The notes under the pieces were generated by a model. The model did no database searches. It worked only from the letters and a program-made list of their open reading frames with translations, and was not told the DNA's origin. DNA of 64,000 nt from Pseudarthrobacter sp. NIBRBAC000502770 (GTDB lineage: Bacteria > Actinomycetota > Actinomycetes > Actinomycetales > Micrococcaceae): positions 10,327 through 74,326 of the forward strand of contig NZ_CP041197.1 of assembly GCF_006517815.1 (NCBI RefSeq). The letters are read 5' to 3'. Of the stretch, positions 52,347-61,372 are shown piece after piece (the first letter of the stretch is position 1; each line of letters begins with the position of its first letter). The translations under genes and the position numbers were made by a program.

Positions 52347-53634
52347 TGGGGCCCTCCCCGGTTGAATCCTGCGCGGTTTGTTGTGCGGCCTGAGAGGCCT
52401 TTGACGCTGCTTGTGCTCCTGCGGCGACGGCGATACCGGCCGGGCCGGCGGCTTTCGCCGCTCCCGACGCGGCGCCGGCGCCGGCACCGGCGGAACCTGC
52501 GCCGGCTCCTGCAACCGAGCCGGAGGTGCCTGCCCCGGCGGTAGCGGCGCTTCCGGTGGTGCCCTTACCGGGCGCCCCTCCGGGGCCAGTTGAGCCAGGG
52601 GTGGGTTTGCCGTTGCCGCCGTTACTGCCGCCGGCGCCCTTGCTGCCCTGTGCGCTGGCGCTCTGGCCGGGTTGGCTGGCCGGTGTGGGCGATGCGTTGC
52701 CGCGTCCACTGCCGGAGCGGCCCATCGACACAGCGCCGGTAGCCATGGCCCCCACCGCCGCTCCTGCTCCCCCGCCGGAACCGGAAGCGACAGCTCCGAC
52801 CATCGGGGTGACGAAGCGCATCAATGCCGGCAGTGCCAGCAGCGCGACAATCATGAGGGCGAAGCCGGTAATGGATCCCAGCAGGACGTTGCCGCCCGAG
52901 GATCCCATGAGCTTGAAGGCCACGGCGTAGACGATGGCTGCGGCGGGCTTGTAGAGAATGAACGCGATGGTCCAGCCGATGGCTTTCTGGAACCACTGGC
53001 GTCCCATCTCGGTGTTGGTGAACGCAGCCGTGGTCGGGAGGATGCCGGCCAGGATGACGAGCATTCCGCCGCGGACGATCATGAGAACGATCTGCACCAG
53101 CGAGGCAAGCAAACCCACCAGGCCCAGGATGATCAGAATGAAGACCCCGACGCCGGTCTGGTTTGTCATCACCAGGATGGCCATCGCGTGGGCGAAGCCC
53201 TTGCCGTCCGTTGCCCGGTCAATGATCGAGGCCGAGAACGCGTCGGCCGCGATCACCAGAATGGAGATCACCGCCAGCCCTAGCCCGGACACCAGCGTGA
53301 GGGTCAGCAGGGACCGCAGCAGGTCTTTCAACGGTGCCCCGCGCTGCTCCCAAATCATCCGGGTTCCACCGAGAATGACCGACAAAACCGCCAGCGCCAG
53401 CGTCCAGTAGCCCAGCTGCGAATTCACGAAACCGACCACAGGACTGGCGGTGACCCCATCCTGGGATGCGAGATTGGCCGTGGGCATGCTCACCCAGAAG
53501 GTGGAGAGCGTTGTCACCATCTGGCTCATGCCCTCCATGATGGCTTTCGCTAGATTGCCTATAGCGTCATCGATTACGCCGGAAACCGCGCTTTTCGATA
53601 CACAATCAAGGTTCCAAATCTCGCACTCGGCCAT
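52333..53634 (-). CDS. VirB6/TrbL-like polytopic membrane protein
   Basis: The 433-residue protein has about seven TM helices between residues 70 and 285 (LGYWTLALAVLSVILGG, SGLGLAVISILVIAADAF, VGVFILIILGLVGLLASLVQIVLMIVRGGMLVILAG and others). A long Gly/Ala/Ser/Pro low-complexity tail follows. This is the usual form of the channel protein in actinobacterial type IV systems. It overlaps the downstream SCO6880-type gene by 14 nt. Confidence 0.87.
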   Translation of the reverse strand: MAECEIWNLDCVSKSAVSGVIDDAIGNLAKAIMEGMSQMVTTLSTFWVSMPTANLASQDGVTASPVVGFVNSQLGYWTLALAVLSVILGGTRMIWEQRGAPLKDLLRSLLTLTLVSGLGLAVISILVIAADAFSASIIDRATDGKGFAHAMAILVMTNQTGVGVFILIILGLVGLLASLVQIVLMIVRGGMLVILAGILPTTAAFTNTEMGRQWFQKAIGWTIAFILYKPAAAIVYAVAFKLMGSSGGNVLLGSITGFALMIVALLALPALMRFVTPMVGAVASGSGGGAGAAVGAMATGAVSMGRSGSGRGNASPTPASQPGQSASAQGSKGAGGSNGGNGKPTPGSTGPGGAPGKGTTGSAATAGAGTSGSVAGAGAGSAGAGAGAASGAAKAAGPAGIAVAAGAQAASKASQAAQQTAQDSTGEGPSGSN

Positions 53635-53635
53635 G

Positions 53636-54391
53636 TCAGACTCCGGTCCAGAGGATGAATCCGCTCAGATCACTGAGCTGGGCGACGGCATTAAAGATTT
53701 GTCCGTCGTCGGCTGCTTTGACCTTCCAGTCACCATCAACCCACCGAAGTGACAGGACCGTGTGGGCGTATTGACCGGTCGCAAGTTGGAAGGCGACATC
53801 CACGTCGGCTTCTGCCGGAGTGAAGGACTTGATAAGGAAGCCTTGGAATTGCGGGGCTCCCCCGCTGGAGCTGGTCGCCGAGGCCTTGGCCTTGGTGTCT
53901 GCAATGGCAGCGTCCCGACCACTGCCGGGGACCACGAAGTTTTCGACGAGTTTGACTTTGTCCAGAGTTGTGGACGATCCAAGGGCGATAACGTTGGCTG
54001 CCGCGAAGAGGGCTCCCGTGGGGCTCTGGGCGAAGCATGACCGGAACCCGTCCCCGTCCGTCAGTCCCGGCCCGAACGTTTTGGGATCGGTAGGTGCCGC
54101 CATCTTCCCAACGAGTTCCCACTTGGACTTCGGTGCGGTTCCCAGGGCTGTCTCCGTGCTTGAGGGCAGCCCGCAGATGCTCTTTCCAGCCGTGCCTGCT
54201 GACTTCGATGGCGCCGAGGAGGAGCCGGCAGACGATGGGGCGGGGGCGGGCTGGGCGGTGCTGTCTCCCTTGGGGAGGAAGAAGATCACGATGACGGCGG
54301 CGATCAGTGCGATAACCAGGGCGGCCGAGATGATGAATCCGGGCTTGGTGAACGGGCTGCGTTCGGTACTGCTTTCGGTGGATTCGCTCAT
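53636..54391 (-). CDS. Single-TM secretion-operon protein
   Basis: The 251-residue protein starts at ATG 54391 with AGAGG upstream. One TM (GFIISAALVIALIAAVIVIFFL) near the N-terminus is followed by a Ser/Pro linker and an exterior domain with one Cys near each end of its first half (SICGLPSS, FRSCFAQ). The end of the domain (VLSLRWVDGDWKVKAADDG) resembles the NTF2/VirB8-like folds found in such operons. It is best seen as a VirB8-like structural subunit; confidence in that is moderate. Confidence 0.72.
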   Translation of the reverse strand: MSESTESSTERSPFTKPGFIISAALVIALIAAVIVIFFLPKGDSTAQPAPAPSSAGSSSAPSKSAGTAGKSICGLPSSTETALGTAPKSKWELVGKMAAPTDPKTFGPGLTDGDGFRSCFAQSPTGALFAAANVIALGSSTTLDKVKLVENFVVPGSGRDAAIADTKAKASATSSSGGAPQFQGFLIKSFTPAEADVDVAFQLATGQYAHTVLSLRWVDGDWKVKAADDGQIFNAVAQLSDLSGFILWTGV

Positions 54392-54416
54392 GATGAACCT
54401 CTCCGGTAGTCGGGGT

Positions 54417-54686
54417 TTAGACGAAGGCGCGGACGATGCCGGAGGCTCCGGTGATGATGATGCAGCCGGCCAGGACCCAGCCGAGCTTGCCGATGGACTC
54501 GCCACCTTCGCCGCGGCGGAGCTGGATGACCATGCCGATGCCCACGATGATGACGCCCAGGACGCCCAGGACCAGGCCGATGCCGGAGGCCCAGTTCAGG
54601 ACGGTCAACAGACCTTTGGCCTGTTCCGGAACGGTGGGCGTCGGGTTCGGAATGACGCTTGTTGCAAGTACGGAGAAGGAGTTCAT
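54417..54686 (-). CDS. TrbC/VirB2-like small membrane protein
   Basis: The 89-residue protein has two TM helices (GIGLVLGVLGVIIVGIGMVIQL and LGWVLAGCIIITGASGIVRAFV) separated by a short Arg/Gly/Glu loop. This size and topology fit pilin-like VirB2/TrbC subunits. It lies between the DUF6668-type and VirB8-like genes. Confidence 0.75.
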   Translation of the reverse strand: MNSFSVLATSVIPNPTPTVPEQAKGLLTVLNWASGIGLVLGVLGVIIVGIGMVIQLRRGEGGESIGKLGWVLAGCIIITGASGIVRAFV

Positions 54687-54697
54687 GGTGAGACCTT

Positions 54698-55309
54698 TCA
54701 GTTGGTGGTGCTGGGTGTGTCGGTAGCCAGGGTGGCTAAATCAGTGATGAAGCGTTGGTACTCGCGGGCCGGCGGTGGGGACGTGGATTCCCCGTGTCTC
54801 CAGGCTTCAACCCATGGCAGGGTCCAGGACCGGGGGGCTCCTCCGCAGACGATGGCGGCGAAGTCCCGCAAGGGTTTGGGCATCTTCCCCGGTGCGTCCG
54901 CCAGAACGGCGAGGCCGAGCAGATCGATTTCCGGTGCCGCGCCTGATGCCCACTGGGTCAGGGCGCTCCGGGCCGCTGTCAGGCCCCGCATGTCTGCACG
55001 GCAGACCAGCAGCACCCGGGGCCTACTGCCATCCTGGAGGACAGGCCAGCAGTGACCGGTCGCCCGTGCCCCGCCGATCAGGTCAGCGATGCGGCTTTCG
55101 CCGGATCCACCGTGGGCCCCGGTGACCCACAGTGCTGCGGAGCCCGCGACGGTGCGGCGGCCGAGCCGGTCTGCGGCGTCGGGTTCGACTATTCCCCTGA
55201 GCGGTTCACTGATCACCGCCGCCGGCGGCACGTGAGCTTCCGGGGCTGCGGTGTCTGCGCCGTCGGCTAGGGCCGGGTGGGTGATCCAGGGGTTTAGGGA
55301 CTGTTGCAT
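54698..55309 (-). CDS. DUF6668-like protein with degenerate P-loop
   Basis: The 203-residue protein contains VTGAHGGSGES near residue 64, a P-loop-like turn in which Glu replaces the catalytic Lys. RVLLVCRADMRGLTAARSALTQW and a final acidic helix follow. The layout matches DUF6668 in actinobacterial conjugation operons. It may pair with the neighbouring ParA-like protein as an inactive ATPase partner (inference). Confidence 0.75.
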   Translation of the reverse strand: MQQSLNPWITHPALADGADTAAPEAHVPPAAVISEPLRGIVEPDAADRLGRRTVAGSAALWVTGAHGGSGESRIADLIGGARATGHCWPVLQDGSRPRVLLVCRADMRGLTAARSALTQWASGAAPEIDLLGLAVLADAPGKMPKPLRDFAAIVCGGAPRSWTLPWVEAWRHGESTSPPPAREYQRFITDLATLATDTPSTTN

Positions 55310-55343
55310 GCTTGCCTCCTTTCAGAGTCCGGTGGTGGGTGGT

Positions 55344-56786
55344 TCAGAAGCCGGCGGCGACGGCGGCCGCGGCCGCGAGCCATGCCCGCTGGGTGGCGGG
55401 CTGGAGGGCTTCGTATCGGATGGGTCCGTTGACCAGGGCCGGATCGTAGGGAATCCTGACGACCGCGCGGACGAACGGGGCGAAGCCGTCAGCGATCCGC
55501 TGGGCCTCGTCCTTGGCCCGCTTCAGGGCCTCGCCGCTCATGCTGCGCTTGGCGTCGGTGGATTCGGAGACGATGACAACGGCGCCCCGGGCCAGCTCTG
55601 CGTCGTGCCCGCCGCGGGATTCCAGGGTCTGCAGCGTCAGCCGTGCGGCTTCTGCGCGGTCCTCGATGGCGGTGACCGGGACGACGAGCTGGTTGGTGTG
55701 GTCGATCATCCGACGCCAGTTCGCGGCCCGGGCCGTGTTGCCCGAATCCATCACCACGAGCCGGTAATAGCGGGTGAGCACCTGATGTGCGATGTCGACT
55801 TCCTCGGCGGTGACTTCGTGGTCGCCTTCCTCGTTTTCGTCCGAGCGCAGGACATCGAACTTGTCCGCGGTCTGGTGGTGGACGAACTTGGCGATTTCGG
55901 CCGCGTTCGTGGACGGGGAGAGCAGGTCGGTGGAGGCATCGATCAAGTCCAGGACGCTCCGGTCGTGGGCGCCCTTTTCCGTCCGCCAGCCCAGGGTGCC
56001 CTGGGACTCGTTGTTGTCCCACGCGACCGTGGCCGCGCCGCTGTATCGGGCAAGGACGGCCGAAAGCATCACCACGGTGGGGGTCTTGTTCGCCCCGCCC
56101 TTGCGGTTGACCACGGCGATGGTCCGGGGGCCGGGCCAGTGCTGGCTGACCATCCGGACATCCTCGCGTTCGCTGAGTTCTTCCTCGGAGGGATCCATCC
56201 GCAGTCCCAGGCGTGTGAGTGTTCCACGCCAGCCCTGGGTGGCAGGTTCCAGTACCGGGGCGCTGACCAGGAACGAGGTTGCCTTCAGGCTGCGCCGGGT
56301 CGGCGCGGCTTCCTCAACAGCGGCAGCTGTCTGCGGTTCCGGGGTGGCCGTCGCGGGGGCAGGCGGCCACGTTCGGGCGTCCACCGATGCTGCAGTGGCA
56401 GTGGCAGGAGCCGCCGCGGGCTCCGGTGCGGGTGCGGGGACGGTATCAATGACGGCCGGCGCTGCGGTCGTGGGTGTGGTTTCGGGGGCTTCTGCCCGGC
56501 GGCGGGCCGGAGCGGGCTCGTAGGAGACGGATTCGATCTTGTTGTCCGGGTGGACGATGAGTTCGCCGTGTCCTTCGGGGTCCTCGATGCGGACCCGGAC
56601 GGGGCGCTGGAGGGTCTGCGCTTCGCCCACGATGAGGGCCAGGGCGTTGTTGCGGAGTTCCTGCACGGAGTCTCCGGCAGGAACGATGCGGGAGTTGCCC
56701 GCGACGACGACCTCGGCGGTGCCGTTGTCCCGGACAATGGCACGGATGTTGGGAAAGGCCATAACTTGCGTTGGTGTAGTGCCCAT
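55344..56786 (-). CDS. ParA/MinD-like ATPase of the conjugation operon
   Basis: The 480-residue protein starts at ATG 56786 after AAGGAAGAAG. An N-terminal domain of about 95 residues is followed by a Pro/Ala/Thr linker. The ParA-like ATPase domain has P-loop NRKGGANKTPT at about 230 (Asn where Gly is usual before Lys), a VMDSGNTARAANW switch region and QLVVPVTAIEDR. It is probably involved in secretion-system positioning rather than plasmid partition, because it is embedded in the type IV operon and far from parB. Confidence 0.85.
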   Translation of the reverse strand: MGTTPTQVMAFPNIRAIVRDNGTAEVVVAGNSRIVPAGDSVQELRNNALALIVGEAQTLQRPVRVRIEDPEGHGELIVHPDNKIESVSYEPAPARRRAEAPETTPTTAAPAVIDTVPAPAPEPAAAPATATAASVDARTWPPAPATATPEPQTAAAVEEAAPTRRSLKATSFLVSAPVLEPATQGWRGTLTRLGLRMDPSEEELSEREDVRMVSQHWPGPRTIAVVNRKGGANKTPTVVMLSAVLARYSGAATVAWDNNESQGTLGWRTEKGAHDRSVLDLIDASTDLLSPSTNAAEIAKFVHHQTADKFDVLRSDENEEGDHEVTAEEVDIAHQVLTRYYRLVVMDSGNTARAANWRRMIDHTNQLVVPVTAIEDRAEAARLTLQTLESRGGHDAELARGAVVIVSESTDAKRSMSGEALKRAKDEAQRIADGFAPFVRAVVRIPYDPALVNGPIRYEALQPATQRAWLAAAAAVAAGF

Positions 56787-56826
56787 GAGCTTCTTCCTTA
56801 CGTGTGTGGGATGGAGGGTGCGGCGT

Positions 56827-57345
56827 TTAGGAGGCGGGCGGGGTGAGGCGGTTGACCTTCCACGGGGCGTCCTTGCCGGTGCGGAGCAGCTGCACCGTGT
56901 AGGTCCCGGCGTTGGTGGGGACCGCTGCCATGACGCCGAAGCCGTTGGTTTCATCGACGCTGAGGGTGGCGGCACCGGTGACGCGGGATGCGGGGATGTT
57001 GGCCGGGTCAACTGCCGAGTAGTCGGCGGTGGCCTGCGGGGTCAGCCAGCGGGCCAGATCGTTAGCCCACTGCTTGTCCTCCACCGTGGGACGGGCGAAA
57101 TCCGACATGGCGTTCTCTGCGACGTCCATGGCCTCGTCCTTGCTGGCCTGATCCCAGCTGATGCCGATGGTGGCGGGGATCGTGCCGCCCGGTGCCTGGG
57201 GTCCGCTGTTGGCGCTCAGGGAGACCGGCGCGGATGAGGTGGGGCTGGCGGCCGCTGATGCCGACGGCGCTGCCGTGGTGTTGCCTGCCGGTGCGCAGGA
57301 CACGCAGAGCAGCGCCACGGCGAGCAGGGTCAGGGGCTTTTTCAC
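56827..57345 (-). CDS. Secretion-operon lipoprotein
   Basis: The 172-residue protein starts at GTG 57345, overlapping the upstream stop (GTGA). It has a lipoprotein signal (LTLLAVALLCVSC, lipid Cys about 17), a Ser/Ala/Thr linker and a small exterior domain ending in APWKVNRLTPPAS. The domain resembles the NTF2-like or conjugation-lipoprotein type seen in actinobacterial operons. It probably anchors in the outer face of the membrane near the channel. Confidence 0.8.
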   Translation of the reverse strand: MKKPLTLLAVALLCVSCAPAGNTTAAPSASAAASPTSSAPVSLSANSGPQAPGGTIPATIGISWDQASKDEAMDVAENAMSDFARPTVEDKQWANDLARWLTPQATADYSAVDPANIPASRVTGAATLSVDETNGFGVMAAVPTNAGTYTVQLLRTGKDAPWKVNRLTPPAS

Positions 57346-58418
57346 TTTTTCTCCTCTTGGGTGGGCAGGTACAGGAAAGCGGAGGGGACAGTGTTGGTCA
57401 CTGTCCGGGTGTAGTAGCTGTGGTCCGCCGGGGCCGGGTTGCCGTTGTAGCCCTCTTCGACGTAGGTCCCGTTGTCTCTGACCTCCTTGACCACCGCGAC
57501 GTGGCCGAAGTTCGGGTCCGCTCCCCCGGCGCCGGGCGCGTACCAGACGACGGCGCCGACCCGGGGTGTGCTGCCGGAGGCCCAGCCCTTGGCGTCCCAG
57601 CCGGCCTTCCAGGTCAGGGCCGAGCCGAGGCCCTGTCCGTCCGGGCGGAAGGTGCCGTTGAGGAACTTGAACGGTGCGCCGGTCGAGCCCATCTGCTGGT
57701 TCACCCGCCACAGGGCGAAGTCCACGCACTCGCGGTAATACATGCCGAGAGGCGAGGTACTGGACGCGTTTGCGCCGACCTGCAACCACGTCGGGGAGTT
57801 CTTCCACGGGTAGTCATTCCCCACGCCGGACTGTCCGGGGACGGCGCAGCCGCTGCCTTGCAGGGAGAACTTTGAGTTCGAGAGAGCCTGGACGAGTTTG
57901 ACGGCTTCGGGCCAGTACTTCTGGTAGTGGTAGGGATCGGCGTTGCGCTGGACCCTGTTGCCGGCAATGGTCGGTTCCAACAGCTCCCAGCCGGCCACGC
58001 CCTGCAGGGCGTTGATGAAGCTCGTTGCGCTCCTGGTGGGGTCCATGCGGTCTGCGTAGGAACCCCACGCGCCGTTGTCGCGCTGCTGGAACAACCCCCG
58101 GGAATCCGGACCGGCGCCGTCGCCGGTATCCAGGACCCGCAACCCCGACTCCCCGAGGGCCACCATGACGCTGATCACCTGCCCGTTTACCGACAAGTCC
58201 AGTGCTTTGCCTGTGCCCATGATGGCTGCGGCATTCTTGAGCTGTTCCTGGGTGTAGCCCTCAACCTTGGTGTTGCCGTCGATGACGACGGAAACGGCCG
58301 GACCGCAGTCAGCCGACGCCGGTGCCGGCCCGAAGAGCAGGACGATCGACAGGATCAAACCCAGGAAGAGCATCGGCACAATAACCGCAGTGCCGATCAG
58401 AAGTCCTTTTGTCTTCAC
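57342..58418 (-). CDS. CHAP-domain peptidoglycan hydrolase (VirB1-like)
   Basis: The 358-residue reading starts at GTG 58418 with GAGGGGGAA upstream. An N-terminal TM/signal (GTAVIVPMLFLGLILSIVLLF) precedes a lysozyme-like segment with VMVALGESGLRVLDTGDGAGPDSRGLFQQ. A CHAP domain follows with the catalytic Cys in YYRECVDFALWRVN and His in FGHVAVVKEV. It would open the cell wall for the conjugation channel. It is the first gene of the leftward operon. Confidence 0.93.
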   Translation of the reverse strand: MKTKGLLIGTAVIVPMLFLGLILSIVLLFGPAPASADCGPAVSVVIDGNTKVEGYTQEQLKNAAAIMGTGKALDLSVNGQVISVMVALGESGLRVLDTGDGAGPDSRGLFQQRDNGAWGSYADRMDPTRSATSFINALQGVAGWELLEPTIAGNRVQRNADPYHYQKYWPEAVKLVQALSNSKFSLQGSGCAVPGQSGVGNDYPWKNSPTWLQVGANASSTSPLGMYYRECVDFALWRVNQQMGSTGAPFKFLNGTFRPDGQGLGSALTWKAGWDAKGWASGSTPRVGAVVWYAPGAGGADPNFGHVAVVKEVRDNGTYVEEGYNGNPAPADHSYYTRTVTNTVPSAFLYLPTQEEKK

Positions 58419-58477
58419 TGTAGTTCCCCCTCTCGGCTGTCCTGGCGGCACCTGCAATCAAAAACATCATCTTTAAA

Positions 58478-58493
58478 GTGATGCTAGCATCAC
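58478..58493. promoter_or_regulatory. Palindromic operator of the conjugation operon
   Basis: GTGATGCTAGCATCAC is a perfect 16-bp palindrome. A further TGATG/CATCA pair (CATCA-TCTTTAAAG-TGATG) overlaps it at 58466-58483. It lies between the divergent secretion operon and the wHTH gene, whose product is the likely binder. Confidence 0.72.
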
Positions 58494-58545
58494 CAAAAAT
58501 ATGTTGGTACTTCTTGAGGGCGCGGCGGTGGGTGAGAATTGACGA

Positions 58546-58872
58546 ATGCCCCGCATCTACAAGCCACTCCCCGGACAGCCGCAAGAGGCTGCAAGGGCTT
58601 TGAGTGTGTTCAACGCCAACACCCTGCGGGCGGCCGTTATCAGGGACCTGGCCCAGCATCTTGACGGCGACACGACGGGAAACATCGCCAAACGCATTGG
58701 GGTGGACTACCGGCAGGTCTACGCGCATATCAAGACGCTTGAGGCCGAAGGGTTGGTCTCCGCTGCGGGCGAAGTCGGTGTCCGCAGCGGGCAGCGCATT
58801 CACTACTCCATAGACCTGGGCAGGTTGCGGGAGTGCGGCCTCGTCTACATGAGCTATTTGTCGGGAGAATAG
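58546..58872 (+). CDS. ArsR-type winged-helix regulator
   Basis: The 108-residue protein has a central wHTH (NTLRAAVIRDLAQHLDGDTTGNIAKRIGVDYRQVYAHIKTLEAEGLV) followed by a strand-turn wing and YSIDLGRL. No metal-binding Cys motif is present. It is divergent from the secretion operon with a perfect palindrome in the gap, so it probably controls conjugation genes and itself. Confidence 0.85.
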   Translation: MPRIYKPLPGQPQEAARALSVFNANTLRAAVIRDLAQHLDGDTTGNIAKRIGVDYRQVYAHIKTLEAEGLVSAAGEVGVRSGQRIHYSIDLGRLRECGLVYMSYLSGE

Positions 58873-59112
58873 GCGCCGAATATCGCAGCGCCCGAGAATG
58901 AAGCCAGTGCGGAGATTTCTTGGATCAAAGGCGGGAGTATCGGGAGTTGAGCATTCGGGGGCGGCGGCTTGAGTGCACATCTGAGGTGCGCACGCTGCGG
59001 GGGTGTAGCCCCTACTACCCCCCAAACCTGTCGTAGGGGCCACACCTTTGATGCCACTCACTGTGCATGGTCAGGCCGTAGTGGATGCCTGGAGCATGTC
59101 ATGCCCCCGAGT
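58873..59112. other. Intergenic region with a terminator-like inverted repeat
   Basis: Arms GTGTAGCCCCTAC (59003-59015) and GTAGGGGCCACAC (59033-59045) pair with one mismatch. No gene is supported here. The hairpin lies between convergent genes and may stop both transcripts. Confidence 0.5.
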
Positions 59113-59148
59113 CTACTGAAAAAAATTCAGTAGTGAAAATTTTTCAGT
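59113..59148. promoter_or_regulatory. Two adjacent ACTGAAAA..TTCAGT operators
   Basis: ACTGAAAAAAATTCAGT (59115-59131) and AGTGAAAATTTTTCAGT (59132-59148) are two 17-bp AT-rich dyads placed head to tail. They overlap the stop codon of the EspR-like gene. The same motif occurs upstream of the peptidase gene at 61868-61884. Confidence 0.75.
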
Positions 59149-59599
59149 TGGGCGGCCTTTTTTTCTCGGGCCTGGGCGGAAGGTTTCGGAGAGCTTCTGT
59201 CACCGCACGAAGGGCATCCACGTTCACTTCCCCCAGAACTCGCGCGGCGAAGTGCTCTACCTCGGCAATGCGGTAAGCCTCTATCAGCCTGAGTTCGGCC
59301 TCCACCCGCTCCGGGATGGGACCGCTGCGCTGAAGCAGGTAGTTCTCGTCAACGTCAAAAAAGTACGCCAGTGCCTTCAGTAGCTCCGGATCCCAGCGGT
59401 TATCGGGAGAGCCGGCCAGCAGCCGGTGCCAGCGCGTTTTTGTGAGCGTGAGCCCCTGCTCTGCCAGTCCCTGTCGAACATCTTCGTACGTGAAACTGTC
59501 GGCGTCCTTGGCATGAACGATGTCCAGAAGAAGCTGGATTTTCGATGCGAGAACCTCTTTGTCGCTGCGAGGATCTATGGGGTTGTCGTTCGAATTCAC
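59144..59599 (-). CDS. EspR/Xre-like HTH regulator
   Basis: The 151-residue reading starts at GTG 59599 after AGGATC; a longer frame upstream is a shadow. It has an HTH domain (ADSFTYEDVRQGLAEQGLTLTKTRWHRLLAG) and a second helical part (LLKALAYFFDVDENYLLQR). The C-terminal dimerisation helix, VNVDALRAVTEALRNLPP, recalls EspR of mycobacteria. It is the last gene of the PAP2/DUF6545/ImmA unit. By analogy with ImmR/ImmA systems it may be the repressor cleaved by the peptidase encoded at 61369; that link is inferred. Confidence 0.82.
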   Translation of the reverse strand: MNSNDNPIDPRSDKEVLASKIQLLLDIVHAKDADSFTYEDVRQGLAEQGLTLTKTRWHRLLAGSPDNRWDPELLKALAYFFDVDENYLLQRSGPIPERVEAELRLIEAYRIAEVEHFAARVLGEVNVDALRAVTEALRNLPPRPEKKRPPN

Positions 59600-59748
59600 G
59601 CGTGATCCTGCTCCCGGCCAGCGAGGGCGGCCACATCCCGGGGGCAGCGCTCTGCCAGTGGTAGCGAAGTCACAGCCCTCCTTTTTAATTCCGTCATCGT
59701 TGAGGCCACTTGTCAGACCTGGCGGCTTCGTGGATGCCACGTGAAAGA

Positions 59749-60375
59749 TCAGCCGACAATGAGAGTATATGAGGCTCCGAATGCGACTACGCCGGTTATG
59801 AACCCGGCAATGACCTGAGGAGCTGAGTGGTCCCGGAGATAAACCCTGGACCAGCAGACAAGCGGGGCCGCCACAACGAACGGAAGCCCCAGCCAGCCGA
59901 ACATCAGTACAGCTGACACGGTCGCGCCGCCCAACGTCATTGCATGGCCCGATATCTTCCAGATCGGACTGACCAGAATTAGCGCCACGATCCCACAGAG
60001 AATCCCGCCAATCAGCCCCCAGACTGGCTGGGGCGCGCCCATGATCGAGAGAATTGCGCAGCCAAGCAGCGACGAGCCCAAGGTCCAGAGCATGACCGGG
60101 CGGCGTTGTTTCTTGTCTCCAACATGGTGGTCCGTCAACTGGCCCTTCTTGGCAAGCAACAGTACGACTGTAAATGGCACCAGGCAGATGAAAAGGGCAG
60201 CGATAATGCCCGACCAAATAGAGACCATCCACTGGTTACTCAGCAGAGAAGCCAAAATCAGCAGGAGGGACAACACCAGGGGCGGCTGCGCAATCTCGGT
60301 TGCGGACCGAGCCACACGCCCAATTGCTGTGGAGGATCTCTCTGCGGTGGTAAGGGTCGCGGTTTCTGCTGTCAC
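59749..60375 (-). CDS. PAP2-superfamily-like membrane protein
   Basis: The 208-residue protein from GTG 60375 has six TM helices. SGHAMTLGG and RDHSAPQVIAGFITGVV correspond to the C2 and C3 parts of the PAP2 phosphatase signature (SGH and H-x-x-x-Q-V-x-x-G), but the C1 lysine/arginine motif is not clear. It could be a lipid phosphatase or a diverged relative. It lies between the DUF6545-type and EspR-like genes on the same strand. Confidence 0.72.
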   Translation of the reverse strand: MTAETATLTTAERSSTAIGRVARSATEIAQPPLVLSLLLILASLLSNQWMVSIWSGIIAALFICLVPFTVVLLLAKKGQLTDHHVGDKKQRRPVMLWTLGSSLLGCAILSIMGAPQPVWGLIGGILCGIVALILVSPIWKISGHAMTLGGATVSAVLMFGWLGLPFVVAAPLVCWSRVYLRDHSAPQVIAGFITGVVAFGASYTLIVG

Positions 60376-60445
60376 TGAGGTGCCTTTACCGGCAGCACAG
60401 ATTCCAGAGAACCGACGCCGCCATCAAATCGGGCTTGGACTGCGT

Positions 60446-61372
60446 CTAGGACACGGCCGGCAAGCATGGGTGTGGATCGCCCGAGAGAGCGACCTTGTGA
60501 TCGCTGGAGCGAATAACGAACTCGTACAGGCGGACGGAGGGGTGCTTCGCATAGAAGCTGGTCACAATGGCCCGCATCCAAGCCGCACGGGAGAGTCCCC
60601 AGTATGCTCTGCCCAGCGTGGCCGTAAGAAAGACCAAGGCGGCCCGGTCCCAAAGCTGCAGGCGGCGCCACACCTTAACCACCGGCGGGATGCCCAGCCC
60701 GAGAGAAGTCAGCAGAACGCCGCCGTAGAACAACGGATTGAACAGGACGTATAGAACCTGGTGGAGAGCCGAGCCGCCCACATCGGTGTGCATGACGGTC
60801 ATGTAGGCGATCTCTTCGACCGACGCGAGTGCGACCAGAGCCATGCCGGCTGCAACAACCCGGGAACTCACGCGGACGGGCAGGCTTTCCTGCGGCTGGA
60901 GGCAAATTCGAAGGACGGAAACGGCCAACAACGCCAAAATGCCCATGTAGACGCTGGCGTAGAGGAAGACGGGCAGCTGCTGGACATTTTCCGGCACGTA
61001 GCTAAGAGTCGTCGGAACGAACTCCTGGAACAGGAACGGAATGGTGATCGCAAGCGCCCCAAGGCCGGCTGCAACGGGTCGGTGGCTGAAGCGTGAGCGG
61101 TAGCTCTCATCCGGAGAGTAGGCAGCGAAGATTCCCTCTCGCACTAGCCAGACGGCGCTTGTGACACACAAATTGCGAACGAGGTGCAGAAAGTTGATGC
61201 CGCCAAGGGCACCATCAATGGATTCTTCGGGGACGACGACACCTGTAAAAAAGAGGCCGAGGACACCGATGCCGATCGCACCAACAAACGCCGTTGAGGA
61301 CCCCCAGCGAGCGACGAAATATAGGCGAAAGGCAAATACTGTTGCCAGGATCCAGAAAGCAGCGGCGATCAT
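60446..61372 (-). CDS. DUF6545/MAB_1171c-like membrane protein
   Basis: The 308-residue protein starts at ATG 61372, overlapping the peptidase stop (ATGA); the longer frame is a shadow. Seven TM helices in the N-terminal 230 residues (FWILATVFAFRLYFVARW, TAFVGAIGIGVLGLFFTGVVV and others) are followed by a cytoplasmic tail. This matches the MAB_1171c-type putative transporter family, usually encoded beside ImmA/IrrE and Xre genes in actinobacteria. Substrate unknown. Confidence 0.78.
   Translation of the reverse strand: MIAAAFWILATVFAFRLYFVARWGSSTAFVGAIGIGVLGLFFTGVVVPEESIDGALGGINFLHLVRNLCVTSAVWLVREGIFAAYSPDESYRSRFSHRPVAAGLGALAITIPFLFQEFVPTTLSYVPENVQQLPVFLYASVYMGILALLAVSVLRICLQPQESLPVRVSSRVVAAGMALVALASVEEIAYMTVMHTDVGGSALHQVLYVLFNPLFYGGVLLTSLGLGIPPVVKVWRRLQLWDRAALVFLTATLGRAYWGLSRAAWMRAIVTSFYAKHPSVRLYEFVIRSSDHKVALSGDPHPCLPAVS

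Noticed and set aside
55344..56786. The ParA-like protein as the partition partner of the ParB gene at 7287
   Set aside because: It is embedded in the conjugation operon 48 kb away, has an extra N-terminal domain and an altered P-loop, so a partition role is not supported.
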